A stretch of DNA of 64,000 nt from Rhizopus arrhizus (GCA_024220505.1 JAKZZE010000013.1:992001-1056000), one strand, 5' to 3'. Counted from the first letter of the stretch, positions 32,164-43,415 are shown. Numbers and translations: made by a program. Notes: generated from the sequence alone by a model not told the origin.

Positions 32164-32497
32164 TGAGATATTTGCAGATAATGAAGTGAGAAAAAAGAAA
32201 GGAAATAGTGCTTGAAAACTAGTGAATGAGTCTCTATGTAACCTCTTTATTAGATTTCAAGACGAGAGAGAGAACCCATTTAATCAAATTACGCCTTTAT
32301 ATAGGAAATGAAATTATTCAGGGACCGAAGTGAGTTCAAGGTCAATTTTAGTATTGAGCTTGAAGAATATAAACATTGTATATGAGCTTTAAGGAATATG
32401 TAATAAGTAATATTATGTATTCAGTACTTGTTATTTCTTATATAAGATCCGAGTAATCTCATACGAATAATAAGTATTTAATGAGGTAAATACGACA
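32164..32497 (+). mobile_element. Solo LTR (LTR-B family) in GypsyB RNase H
   Basis: 334 bp, TGAGATATTTGCAG to TACGACA, flanked by GTTGC (32159-32163 and 32498-32502). Removal restores FYVATDASN of RNase H exactly. Contains AGTGAATGAGTCTCTATG and a CTTTATTAG block shared with the copies at 38112 and 44582. Confidence 0.92.
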
Positions 32498-34326
32498 GTT
32501 GCTACTGATGCTAGTAACTATTCAATTGGTGCTGTTCTTTACCAGGTTATCAAAAATGAGACTCGATATATCGGTTTCATGGCACGCTCACTTTCTACAT
32601 CTGAAAAGAATTATTCTACTACTAAACGTGAGCTATTAGCAGTGATATTTGCACTAAAGAAGTTTCATCCATTTTTGTGGGGTAATCCATTCACCTTATA
32701 CACTGATCACAAGGCCTTAACTTATCTCCACACTCAGCCTGTAGCTAACGCTATGATGATCAATTGGCTGGACACTATACTGGATTATAACTTCAAAATC
32801 ATCCATCGACCTGGTATTCAAAATATTCTACCAGATGCTTTGTCGCGTCTTTTCGAACCTGAAAAAACGCTGGAGGGGGATAATAAAACCATCAAAACAA
32901 TTGTCACTTCCCAAATTATCAATTCTAACGGATCAATTCTTACATCCAGAATGATGATGCCTGCTGACTTGATGACCCCAGCACCAGAAGACAGACAAAA
33001 GCTACTCATGGATACACATTTAGAGGGAAAACGTGGAGCTCAAGCAATCGTAACAGCTTTACATAGTGATGGTATTCACTGGACAAAGCTCAAGGAAGAT
33101 GCACTTGAAATAATACGTAGTTGCCCTGATTGCCAAAAATTCAATATCGCAAAGCACGGATACAATTCCTTGACCTCAATCTATGCTGATGCACCTTGGG
33201 ATCACATCTGTATCAACACAGCCGGACCTTTCCCTACTTCAGTACAAGGTAATCAATACATCCTTCTGGTAGTAGACGTCTTTACACGATATTGTGTACT
33301 CAAAGCCTTGCCCGATAAATCTTCTCTCACTATTGCACTTGCATTAAGGAGTATCTTATCGCTCTTTGGTCGACCAAAAATTATCCAAAGTGATAATGGT
33401 ACTGAGTATGTCAATGAACTCGTCAGACTGTATGTTGAATCATCCGGTATTGATCATCGTCTCATATCAGCTTATCATCCCCGAGCTAACGGTATAGTTG
33501 AACGATGGGTTGGCAAAGCAAAAAATATTTTGCACAAAAGATTACAAGGCAGAACTGAGGATTGGGACTTGTATGTTGACAGTACCCAAGAAGCCCTCAA
33601 CAATACGCATACAGCTTTACACGGCACTAGACCTTTCTCATTGATGTTTGCAAGACGTCCCAATGAAAACAAGGATTATAATAACGTGCTGGACAAAACT
33701 AAATCGCCTGAAACGATGAAACAGTTAGAAACTAGAATTAACGAGTTTAATGACACTGTCTTACCGGCTATTCGTGAAAAAATAAAAACTTCACAAGCTG
33801 CTTCTCGAGACAAGTTCAACCAAACTCACAGAATTCTAACCGATATCCCCACTGGTAGTCAAGTCACGCTCAAGAATGTAAACCGTGTTGCAAAAAGTGA
33901 TCCCCTCTACGTTGGTAATTATACTGTCAAAAGAAAAACTCAAGGTGGTTCATATGTGTTGGTTGATGCAACTGGAGCACTCTTACCAAGAGATGTACCT
34001 CCATCGCAAATAAAGGTTATTTCTTAGGAAGTATCCTTATCCAATACTGATCAATCTGAATCATACGATGTTGAGGCAGTTCTACACCATAAGGGATCAT
34101 CGGGTAATTACTTATATAAAGTTCGATGGAAAGGTTATGGAGAAGAAGATAACACTTGGGAACCGGCTAGTTATTTTCATGATTACAGACCGATCCAAAA
34201 ATATTGGTCACGTCTAAGTGAACAAGAACCAGCGCGCGAGGTTCAACTTGTTCCTAAAAAAGATACAACCAAGAAAAGAAAAAACGTGCATCGCAGTGTA
34301 ACTAACTCTAAAAGAAACAGACGTTA
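32498..34326 (+). pseudogene. GypsyB RNase H, integrase and chromodomain
   Basis: Long open frame (stop at 34025-34027) with RNase H (ATDASNYSIGAVLYQ, YTDHKALTYLHT) and an integrase HHCC domain (CPDCQKFN). The catalytic core has TAGPFPTS, IQSDNGTEYVN and YHPRANGIVERWVG; the first core aspartate is replaced (INTAGP against IDLAGP in the intact chromovirus). After a TAG the same frame continues into a chromodomain (YLYKVRWKGYGEEDNTWEPA) and a basic tail ending KRNRR. It is related to but distinct from the chromovirus at 21581-27573. Confidence 0.85.
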
Positions 34327-34750
34327 ACACATTGACCTTCTTCCACCAACTTTCATTAACTATACATATACGTTACCAGCAAATTACGCAATTATAAAAT
34401 ATTTACAAGGATAGTAAAAAATGAATTTTTTTCTCATACCTTAATATTTTTCAATATGCATATTTGTACGCAGTCACATTTACAGACAAACATCACTTTA
34501 GCAATAAATTCCTGTTCAGGGTTTATTATCGCCTAAATGCTTTGTTCCATTCTTGAACACTATACTTTATATGTTTATATAAAGAACCACTATACGTTAT
34601 ATGACTTAACCCTACCAAGCACCTATTTCTTACAACAAATAGAGCTCATCTTGACATCTCAAACCTCATTTTCGACATTCACCTAAACAAACATATTTTT
34701 ACTTGCCACATTAATTCCAGAAAAGATAGTTACAACCTGGAAGGGGGCAA
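34327..34750 (+). other. GypsyB 3' untranslated region with polypurine tract
   Basis: AT-rich non-coding sequence ending in GGAAGGGGGCAA (34739-34750), a good polypurine tract directly before TGTCATG of the 3' LTR. Confidence 0.6.
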
Positions 34751-35082
34751 TGTCATGTTTTGACATGTCAATAAGATACAGTCTTATCATTCTGGACTAA
34801 ATCTTTACAAATGAGTTTGAATAAGAATAGAACCTGACAATTATCACTGCCCTAAACAGCCAAGTTTCACTTTCATCTCAACAGTTCATTATTAACATCA
34901 GTCTATAAAATTTTTCTTATACATGTCAAATCATATCGGTCGAAACTATTTTTGTCATCTAATCTCAGGTCTTGCTCAACTAATATAAATAGCCTTGAAA
35001 TCTTTCTTTAATAAAAGTATTCGACTTGAGAACTATTGTTCGGTCTCGTTAATTCTTTATCCTATTTTTTATACTTAAAACA
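34751..35082 (+). repeat. Probable 3' LTR of GypsyB
   Basis: Starts TGTCATGTTTTGACATGTCA after the purine tract. It has AATATAAATAGCC (about 34982) and TTAATAAAAG (about 35009), and probably ends at TTAAAACA (35082). No second copy is in the window, so the right end is set only by signal order and terminal CA. Confidence 0.55.
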
Positions 35083-35803
35083 CTTCACCTTCCTATTGAG
35101 CTACAAATTACCAAAGTTTGAAATAGTTTGATACAGTATCCATTAACAATCAACTGTAAAATTGCATTTTTGCATTTCCTTGAAGCAGTTTTTGACCTAT
35201 TGTATGTCGTATCCCAACTTACTTTAAACATGATTCATATTCAATTTATAAGAAATCAGAGTAGTGAATGCTTTACAAAGATTTATTACAGTCTTTTCTC
35301 TATTATTCGGTCATAACTAATTCCACTCCTTTAACTCAATACAAGTTGTTTTAATATAGCTCCTGATGCAATGAGACATAAATGAAAAAATAGATCTACT
35401 TAAATAATTATAAACAGTCCACTTGCATAACTAGGAACAGGCCTTCATACTAAAATTTATTCATGCTAGATCTACAGCTATAATTAATTGAAGTATCTTG
35501 AAAAGAATTTAATTGAATCTTCATGAAAAAGATATAAATACCAGATACAATAATATTAAATAAAAGTATAACTTTTTAAGTCTTGTTGAATTTTATAGTC
35601 TTTTTTTATTCTTATGAGATAACACACTGTACATGCTAATTTCATTGCTATTTCCTTCTTCTAATTCGTTGGAGGCATCAAGATCAAAATTTTCCTCAGG
35701 ATGTGTATCATCTATTTACTCTTTTACGTAGGTGTTTGGCTCTACTACGTTATTTGCAGCGTCTGGTTGTTGATTTTTTAACTAATATAAACATAATGAT
35801 TAA
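35083..35803. other. AT-rich stretch with an LTR-like remnant
   Basis: Signals typical of an LTR end occur once: GATATAAATACC near 35539, AAATAAAAG near 35560 and GATAACACA near 35620. No terminal repeat or target duplication could be matched. The segment 35600-35790 also has a minus-strand frame with an acidic stretch (EENFDLDASNELEEG) that may be a degraded last exon of the adjacent gene. Confidence 0.35.
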
Positions 35804-35834
35804 TCAAATGAACGGTTTTGTATAAAAAGAATAC

Positions 35835-36333
35835 CTTTTTGTTGTAATAATTGTTGTAGACTTTGCTAGCAAAACTTGAGCTCCCCAGCTATTAATACAT
35901 CTACTTAAAGAGATATTTTCTCGTAAAGCAAGTTCTTCAAGCTCTGTGTATGCTGCTTTTTTATAAACAGCCGGAATGTCCTTCCACGATAGTTTGTTTT
36001 TATCGATACGAGCATCGGCAAGAAGCTTATTGCTTAAGCTCGTACAAACAACTTGCGTAAACCTATTTAGCTGAGAGTGATATCTTTTGGTTAAAAATGC
36101 TTTTTGATCCAATGTTTCATCCGAATCCTCTGGCTTATCTACGAGATCCATTGTTTCTCTCAAGAACGCGTCTATGCAGGCTGCATTGCTATGTCGCCCA
36201 TCACCCAAGCTTACTGGGAATCTTGGAATATCTCTACGAACGATCTCAAAAGCTGGTAGATTTAATTGGGGAAGTTGTGGTTCGTAAGTAGCTGCTGTAA
36301 TGTATTTTAAGTAAAAAACATCCCAATTAACCC

Positions 36334-36371
<38 letters not shown>

Positions 36372-36539
36372 TTGTGAAGCAGGATAGCTTGTAGGAGCGT
36401 TTCGCTCTATCATTAGCTTCAACTCGGTCATTTGTTGCCGAACCTCATCTTTCCAGGCTTTAAATTCGCTTCTGAAAGCGTCAACTGTTCTTCGATAGTT
36501 TCGGATTTCGTAAACAATTTGATCAACATTGTAAGGCAT
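35835..36539 (-). CDS. Hypothetical protein with N-terminal coiled coil (partial)
   Basis: Two exons on the minus strand, 36539-36371 and 36294-35835, joined across a 76-nt GT-AG intron that contains a run of about 29 A (T on the plus strand). The start MPYNVDQIVYEIRNYRRTVD begins a heptad-like helical segment (AFRSEFKAWKDEVRQQMTEL). This is followed by a Pro-rich linker and an alpha-helical region ending LSRCINSWGAQVLLAK. A possible further exon at about 35600-35790 is out of phase as written. I do not recognise a family. Its position among transposons suggests an element-derived or lineage-specific gene. Confidence 0.5.
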
Positions 36540-38111
36540 AGCAAAAAGATGTAAAATTTAAAAAGTATTAGTTTGATGGAATCAAAATAAACAATGATTA
36601 TATAAATGCCTAGAGTTTATATACTTTTCATTCTCTATGCATTAACGAATGTACCGCGGAATGCCGACTAAATGTTATGCGGTATTTTGTACTTGCCCCT
36701 TAATCATTTGTGCAACTAGCCGATAAAATTGTTTAATGTAAACAATTTGCTTAGCTACTCTTTGATTACATTTGCAGCAAGGCACATGGTAACAAGGAGA
36801 AAGATGCTACGGCTATACTCCAAAAATAGAAGATGTAGACTGATATTAACAAAACCAATAAAAATGTGCTTTAATAATTTGTGAGCTTGCTGTTATCTAT
36901 ATGACTTCCACAAACCCTATTATTAATTGAAGAAAAGTATATCCTGTAAATATAATCAATTTCAGGTGTGTTGTGTATGGTATCTTTAATCAATTACTGT
37001 ATTAAGGAGAAGTTACTTTTTTAGTTTGTAGTACACTGTTTCCAGAAAGTAAAGTCGCGTTTTATAAAAAATATCATCATTCCACGTAAGATATTCATAA
37101 AAAATATCGCTTACAGATATTTTATGCTATAATAGAAATGTGAAAAGAAAATTCAAAAACCATTTATATGATAATTTTAAATGAAACACAATACTATGAC
37201 ATGTTCTTTTTGAAGTTGTAATCATTACATGGTACATAAGCGGTCAATAGTCAAAGTTTTGAGCAGCCGTGGGAAAAGTGAAAAAACTACAGTATATAAT
37301 TTTCTCGAGAGATAAGATTTAATGTTCTAATCTCATTTGTTTTATTGCTTTTATACCGACTTTAAATGACATATTATAAACAACTTTAATCATTTCTAAG
37401 CTACAAGATCTCTAGGCGAAATTTGTTATTAATCTTAGATCTCAGAATGTTCATTCACATTGTAATATTTATTATCGGTACTCATGTTAAGAATTTAAGG
37501 AGTTGATATTTGTATATATTACTATATTAGACTATACACAGCATTTTTGGGTGACAAATATTAACAGATTTATTAGTTTTTTATTTTTTAAAAAAATATA
37601 GCGAAATAAAAGAAAAATGAGCTTTATGCTTAACTTTAGCCTAGATAGCAATTGTCTCTGATACCAAAAATTCTATATTAACCTCTGCTTTTTCTGTAAG
37701 TACTTGTGTTCTAGTATTATATTTTCTATACTAAAGGCTATCTGCTATTTACATTTGTAAATTGTAAGACATTAATCAACGTTTGTTTACGCCCTATATT
37801 AATTTCCACGTTTTGTTTTTATTGTTATTTTTCTTGGTTTTTACCTATTATGTTCTAAAAATGGCAATGCACATGTATTAGATATACGGATCAGCTCTAA
37901 TAATCAGCAATACCCCATACAGAACCATTGACAAATTAGGTAGATTAGCCAACTAAAGCCAGATAGGCATCCTTAGGAACCATAGTCTTCATCTGATTTC
38001 TACAATAAATTCTTTGTACTCTTATTAACTTTGATTTAAACAATGGTACACTGAGAAGTATAGATACCTTTAGTTATTATTATCTGCTCTTCATCTCTTT
38101 TTTTAACCTTT
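36540..38111. other. AT-rich intergenic sequence
   Basis: About 1.5 kb with no open frame of interest, no terminal repeats and no RNA gene recognised. The first 100-200 bp may contain the promoter of the minus-strand gene ending at 36539. Confidence 0.4.
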
Positions 38112-38462
38112 TGAGATATTTGCAGATAATAAAGTTAGGAAATAAAAAGGAAATAGTACTTGAAAACTAGTGAATGAGTCTCTATGTAGCCTCTTTATTA
38201 GATTTCAAGACGAGAGAGTGAGAACCCATTGAATCAAACTACGCCTTTATATAGGAAATGTAATTATTTAGTAACCGAAGTGAGCTCAAGGTCAATTTTA
38301 GTATTGAGCTTGAACAATATAAATATTGTATATAGTTAATATTGGAAATGAATTTCAGAGAATATGTAATAATTAATATATGTATTCTGTACTTGTTATT
38401 TCTTATGTAAGATCTGAGTAGTCTCATACGAATACTAAGTATTTAATGAGGTAAATATGGCA
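38112..38462 (+). mobile_element. Solo LTR (LTR-B family)
   Basis: 351 bp, TGAGATATTTGCAG to AATATGGCA, flanked by CCTTT (38107-38111 and 38463-38467). Closely related to 32164-32497 but with a longer middle part, which makes the 3' half a better match to 44582-44881. Confidence 0.9.
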
Positions 38463-38487
38463 CCTTTGTCAAAAAATTTACTTTCCA

Positions 38488-39595
38488 ATGTCTCAAACTA
38501 CTTTTTATTCTTGTAACCTCTGCAAACGCTTTGTTGGTGCTACATTTGCTATATTGCAGTTGAATCAGATACGTGGTGGATGTATGTCGCGATTTATTCA
38601 AGAACATGGAGCTGGTGAACTGTCACTGCAAAATTCTACTATAGAAATTACTTCATATGATGATGAAGTTAACGATGCTGATATAAATATTGATGTAGAA
38701 GTTGGCATGGAAAGCATGTCTAATGTTAGCGTTGGATCTGTTGCTTCATCACTTGATGGTAATCAAAAGCTTAGGAATTAATGATTGTTTATCATTATTG
38801 CGTTTTGTTAACATATCACACTTTCATTGCTCTAGATAGTGCAGTGGTTTATGAATACATTGGATCCAGCTTGCAACTCTCAGCGGTTGAAAAGGCTGCT
38901 GTTGAGCTTACTCGATTGGCTGATCAACTCGGTGTTAATCGTTAGTTCAAGAGAGATATGATAAACACTATAAACAAAACGCTATTAAGCAAGATTAATG
39001 AAGATACTCTCAATGGTAAATTAATAAACAATATAAAATTCCTCATTACCTCAAACATAAATCCAATAGAGATTGGTGGTATGATGCCTAGTCCCGACAC
39101 AGTTTCAAGATTGGTATGCAGTAGTCATGATGGTTTCTAAATTGTTTCTCATTTTGATGTTTGTCCTAATGGCTGATTCTTATACCCAAAGGATGATGCA
39201 AATATCTTGTTCTGTACTTATGAAAGTTGTCAGCTTCCAAGATATAGAAAGCATGATCAAGCTCTTGCCCTTCGACAAGCTGGTGTCGATTTGAATGATG
39301 ATTCCTTCCCTTCTTTTGTTGCTGTTCAGCAAATGTCTGTTGTGTCTGTGGGTGCTGCATTAGCACAAATGATGTTTGATGAAGACAAGAGAGAATTATT
39401 TAAATACCATGCCGAACAGGATTGTACACATGAAGATGGAGTGTACAGGGACATCTTTGGCGGTAAGGTATATCAAGACTTTCTCTCCAATCAGCAGCAA
39501 CGTTTTTAGGATGATAGTGGCATTGGGATCGTCTTATTTGTTGATGAATTTCAGCCAAAAATTCAAACAGTAAGCACATTAACAATCATCCATTG
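38488..39595 (+). pseudogene. Decayed CACTA/EnSpm-like transposase gene
   Basis: The first exon (38488-38757) encodes a cysteine-containing start (SCNLCKRFVGATFAILQLNQ) and an acidic region. A GT-AG intron (38758-38836) joins in phase to VVYEYIGSSLQLSAVEKAAV. Later blocks in different frames include CTYESCQLPRYRKHD, GVYRDIFGGKVYQDFL and DDSGIGIVLFVDEFQP then TLTIIHCLV. The last two resemble the 'DIFDGxxY ... D-xx-DG(F/Y)' part of EnSpm-type transposases. Several stops separate the blocks. Family assignment is from memory of such proteins and is moderate. Confidence 0.45.
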
Positions 39596-39611
39596 CTTGG
39601 TGATGAACATA

Positions 39612-40346
39612 GAGTGGCCAGCAAAACCGTTCGCACAAAACGTATTTTTTTCTTTCTGCACCTTTTGCGACATATTATTCTTATTAAGCGCTACTTATAA
39701 CAAATATTGCCTAAAAGTACAAACTCTTGGCTTTCCGATGATGTACAATACGTCATCCTAAGTGCAACCTAACCAGAATTACAGACAATCAAAACTCAAA
39801 GGTACATTCGAGCGTTTTGCGGCCATATGTTTTGAAATTAAAAAGTGTCAAAATAAGTTTATTTAGTATCCAATATAAAAGCCGTCAGCCTCAATAACTG
39901 CACGGCATCAATTTGGCATACTTTTAGTAAAATTTTGACATTTTTCAGCTGTGATTTGGTACCAAGTGTGCCCTATACGGTCCCATAACTCATGTATACC
40001 ACATGGAGGACAGTCATAGTTTCTAGGCAACCGTATTTGAAGTAATTGCCACATGTTTTCGATTGGGTTTAAGTCTGTTGATTATGGTGGCCATCTCATT
40101 ACATGAAATTCTTATTCATTTAGCCGTTTTGATACGACTTTAGCTGTATGTTTAGAGTCGTTGTCCTGCATAAAAATGAATTGATTTGTAGGTTTTCCAC
40201 TTTTTTCCATATACCGAGCCAAAGACTTCATCAAATCATCTTGTAAAACCTCCAAAGAGACATACTTTGTCATGCACTTGCCCACATCCACAATATATCC
40301 TGGGCCATACCAGCTAATACAGCTCCATACCATTATAGAACCACCT
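39612..40346 (-). mobile_element. Truncated Tc1-like element E7
   Basis: The left end GAGTGGCCAGCAAAACCG follows TA (39610-39611); an inner reversed copy (GAGCGTTTTGCGGCCA) lies about 190 bp inward, the same fold-back layout as E5, E6 and E11. The other end is missing: at 40346 the sequence passes into an LTR-D copy. Confidence 0.65.
39863..40346 (-). pseudogene. Tc1-like transposase of E7, C-terminal half
   Basis: Minus-strand remnant beginning GGSIMVWSCISWYGPGYIVD, with FIFMQDNDSKHTAK and STDLNPIENMW (34-residue spacing). In-frame stops are after SKRLNE, within WPP-stop-STD, and after SMPN. The end reads EADGFYIGY. The N-terminal half and first catalytic Asp are missing beyond the LTR-D junction. 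Confidence 0.75.
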
Positions 40347-40759
40347 GATGTATCCACACAACTAGTAAAGTGAACATTCATGGATAAATGTGAGATTTCC
40401 GCAATAGCTAACTTTGTTCTGTTGTCCCTATCGGCAGTCTAACGACTATACTGGAACCTGATTACAACAACGGCAGTTCAATCCAATCCTATTCAATAAT
40501 TATTGTTACATTAATAATTTATCTACTTCATTTTTCCTTGATCCGCCAAGAACACAGCGATTATTGGTTATCCACTATCCTTCCTTTACCTTCCATATCA
40601 TTCTTTTAACTGATCAATTAAAATAGCGGTGAAGACCCAGACATCCAAAAAGTATAAGTACCCTCAAATGTTTTTTATTAATAAAGTCATATATAATCTT
40701 TAATTTAACAACTAATCTTTTTTGGTTTTTTGTCTCTTATTTTAATATTTGGCAAACCA
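40347..40759 (+). repeat. LTR-D copy, plus orientation
   Basis: Begins TGATGTATCCACACAAC and ends GGCAAACCA; aligned in reverse with 20750-21174 over nearly the whole length. No target duplication is visible (CCACC against GCAAG), so the two flanks were probably not originally adjacent. Confidence 0.8.
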
Positions 40760-41124
40760 GCAAGGACTTGAGCTCTCAGAGCAAAAGAAAAGGCATCAGT
40801 ACTTAAGAACCAAAGCAAAGACAGAAAAGAGATAGAAAGAGGCCAAAGCAAAGCAGCGATCACCTATAATGATTATTAGCTATCGTGTATACAGTGGCCG
40901 TCAAAGCTGATAGCATATTTTCGTATTTTTCCTATACACATTGCGGTTTACTTCATTTCTTAGCTTATGGCAATGAAATATACATCATTCGAAAGAGCAA
41001 ACTCTGGGTAGTTAGATGGTAGTATAAGTATTGCAATAGAGCTAATTTATTGGTAATAAGCGATCCTCAAAGTCCGACGGTACATGAGACCAGTTTTGAC
41101 GGCAAGACTGAATAATATAATATA

Positions 41125-42875
41125 TTGTATTTTTCAGCAATTAAGAGACAGTCTCAGAGAGAATAAGAGAAAATTATTGGATAAAATAAGAGAAAATTTT
41201 AGATCAATGAAGAGAAAACTGACCAATAAATAAGAGAAAAACTCAGGAAAAATTAAGAGAAAAAAAAAGGGCAATTAGTAGAAAGCTTATTTATGCTTTA
41301 ATCTCATTATAAGTTTTTCTCCAGTGCTAAGCACTTTTCAAAGAATCCGAGGGAATGGTGGATCCAGCCTTGGCAGTCTTTCTTGGTTACCTTGGAGCAG
41401 GCATCCATGATTCTGGGTGTGAGTGTCTCACCAGTTTCAAAAGGCTTTCTTTTGACACCATACTTCACCTTCGACCAGAATAGCTCAATTGGGTTTAGGA
41501 ATGGTGAGTATGGTGGAAGATATACACACTTATAGCCTCTGCTTTCTATCAGATTTCTTACTGTAGCTGGCTTATGTATGGGAGCATTGTCCATTACCAA
41601 GTAAAAGCCCTTCATGTTGTTTCGGTCAAGAACATCCATCACATTACTCAAGTAATTTAGATAATGCTCAGCCCTTGTTCCAACTTTGGCTGTTGTTGTA
41701 ACAACTTTACCATCTATTCTTCTCTTCTTAGCTCCCGAAACCATTATTGGCTTTCTCAAAGAAATGTCAATAATGCCGGCACTTGAGATGGCACCAAGGA
41801 TGGTTATTGTAGTGCCTTTTGAAGCAGGGACAGTTGTCTTAGCAGGTGCTCCCTTCTTAGACCAGCCACGAGTGCGTGTCATGTGTAGATTGAATCCTGC
41901 TTCATCCAAAAATACGCAGTTGTTCTCAAAGTCCATTTCTTTATCAGCTAGCCATTGGAGGATGGTCTCCTTTCTCTTCTTCAAAGTTTCTTCTGAATTT
42001 CTAGCAACTGAAATCTTCTCCAACTTCTTCATAGATAGTGCACAGCTGGTCCTAAGATGTCTGTATACTGCAGATGGGCTTACAGAGAGACTTGGAAACT
42101 CTATGAGCAACAACTCGTGTATTCCAGCTACAGTTGTAGTTGAATGCTCATCAACAAGGTCGATAATAAACTTTGAGTGCTTCTCAGTAAGCTCAGAGAC
42201 AGTTCCCATTCTGCGTCCTCTTTTCTTCTGTTGAGGTACCTCCCCAGTTTTCTGCCACTGCGATTTGAAACGGTAGGCTGATTTTTCATTTATTCCTGTC
42301 CTTAAAGCTGCATCCTTTATAGGTACCTGTTCAACTAACAGAGCAATAAGCTTGTTAATATCCTGCTGAGTGTATACACGTCTAGCATTGCTAGCATCGT
42401 CTTTTTTTTCAGTCAGATCTCTGAGAGGCTTCTCTATTCAAATCACTCTCACTACGCTGCACATCAGCTTCCTTTTCCTCCTCGTCCGAGCTATTACTGG
42501 CCTCATCGTCCTCGTGCTCTTTCTTCAGCTCCATCGTCGCATCTTCATCTAACTCCATGGCTGATGCAGTGATGTTATACTCCCATTTCTTTCTCATCAT
42601 CGACATTACACTGACAATAATCTCGGGTACAGCTTCAATATCTTCGTCGTGTAGAGAGATCTCGTTCATATCATAGTCAATATCCATTTTTTGTTAATAA
42701 TTGTGAGAAAAGTGCTTTCTACTAATTGCCCTTTTTTTTTCTCTTAATTTTTCCTGAGTTTTTCTCTTATTTATTGGTCAGTTTTCTCTTCATTGATCTA
42801 AAATTTTCTCTTATTTTATCCAATAATTTTCTCTTATTTTCTCTGAGACTGTCTCTTAATTGCTGAAAAATACAA
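41125..42875 (-). mobile_element. IS630-like element E8 with 162-bp terminal repeats
   Basis: Inverted repeats 41125-41286 and 42714-42875 are essentially identical, begin TTGTATTTTTCAGCAATTAA and are flanked by TA. They contain several copies of the motif AATAAGAGAAAA or a close variant. Between them are a DDE transposase and an upstream acidic ORF on the minus strand. The repeat is unlike those of the other Tc1-like families here. Confidence 0.9.
41307..42687 (-). CDS. IS630-like DDE transposase of E8 with upstream acidic ORF
   Basis: Two overlapping minus-strand frames. The first (42687-42409, 92 codons, MDIDYDMNEISLHDEDIEAV) is strongly acidic. The second is open from about 42437 to 41307 and encodes a helix-turn-helix (LLVEQVPIKDAALRTGINEK, then SAYRFKSQW), a basic stretch (QQKKRGRR) and a complete catalytic domain. 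The catalytic motifs are VFLDEAGFNLHMTRTRGWSK, LVMDNAPIHK and YSPFLNPIELFWSKVK, with 34 residues between Asp and Glu. The internal Met at 42209 leaves a 300-residue protein without the full DNA-binding region. The frames overlap by about 25 nt in a +1 relation and no intron joins them, so this is either a frameshift mutation or two separate proteins. Confidence 0.8.
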
Positions 42876-43000
42876 TAGCCAGAGAAATGTGACGATTGCA
42901 TTTTTTATTGTCTTTCTTTTATTATAATATCATTTATATATAAGTGTTTTTTGCTAAATTACAACACGCCATTGAGACATTATACCATTGCAGATCCGAT

Positions 43001-43353
43001 ATGCGTGCAATTTCAAATGACAAAGCAAACAACCTTTCTTCAGTGCTAAGATCCGAGAAGTCAAACAGCAAAGTAGCAAAACAAGTTAGTGTTAGTCATG
43101 CCACTGCTCAGAATTACCACTCATCTCTTAAGATGAGTAAAAATGTTGATGAAAGGGTCCACAACTCTAATTAGTCAACGCATGGTAAGCTACATCCGGA
43201 GATTAGTCACCTTGGGAAGAAAAAATAATGCTGTAGAGATTCAGAAAGCTCTAAAAGAAGAATTTGGAATGTCTGTAAGTGACAGTACCGTACGCCGCAT
43301 CCATAAAAAAGCTGGCTTTATAGCATTTGTCAAGCCTCAAAAACCATTGCTAC
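43001..43353 (+). pseudogene. Tc1-like transposase of E9, N-terminal half
   Basis: Starts MRAISNDKANNLSSVLRSEK with a helix-turn-helix (KVAKQVSVSHATAQNYH). After a frameshift near 43140 it continues ISQRMVSYIRRLVTLGRKNN and ends HKKAGFIAFVKPQKPLL, exactly where the catalytic domain should begin. It is cut off by the LTR-D fragment. Confidence 0.75.
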
Positions 43354-43415
43354 TGTTTTGCCAAATATTAAAATAAGAGACAAAAAACCAAAAAAGATAA
43401 TAGTTGTGAAGCTCC
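43354..43415 (-). repeat. LTR-D terminal fragment
   Basis: TGTTTTGCCAAATATTAAAA at 43354 onward matches the end of LTR-D (20750 and the complement of 40759) for about 60 bp, then diverges. Confidence 0.7.

Larger units (their letters stand above)
40892..43353 (+). mobile_element. Truncated Tc1-like element E9, containing E8
   Basis: The left end CAGTGGCCGTCAAAGCTG follows TA (40890-40891). An inner reversed copy (CCAGTTTTGACGGCAAG) lies near 41090. The element is then interrupted by E8 (41125-42875) and resumes at 42878 with an N-terminal transposase fragment. It ends at an LTR-D fragment at 43354; the right end is missing. Confidence 0.65.

Noticed and set aside
35133..35632. Tc1-like MITE with CAGT ends (TACAGTATCC ... 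CACACTGTA)
   Set aside because: Only four to six terminal bases match and the interior has LTR-type signals; insufficient support.
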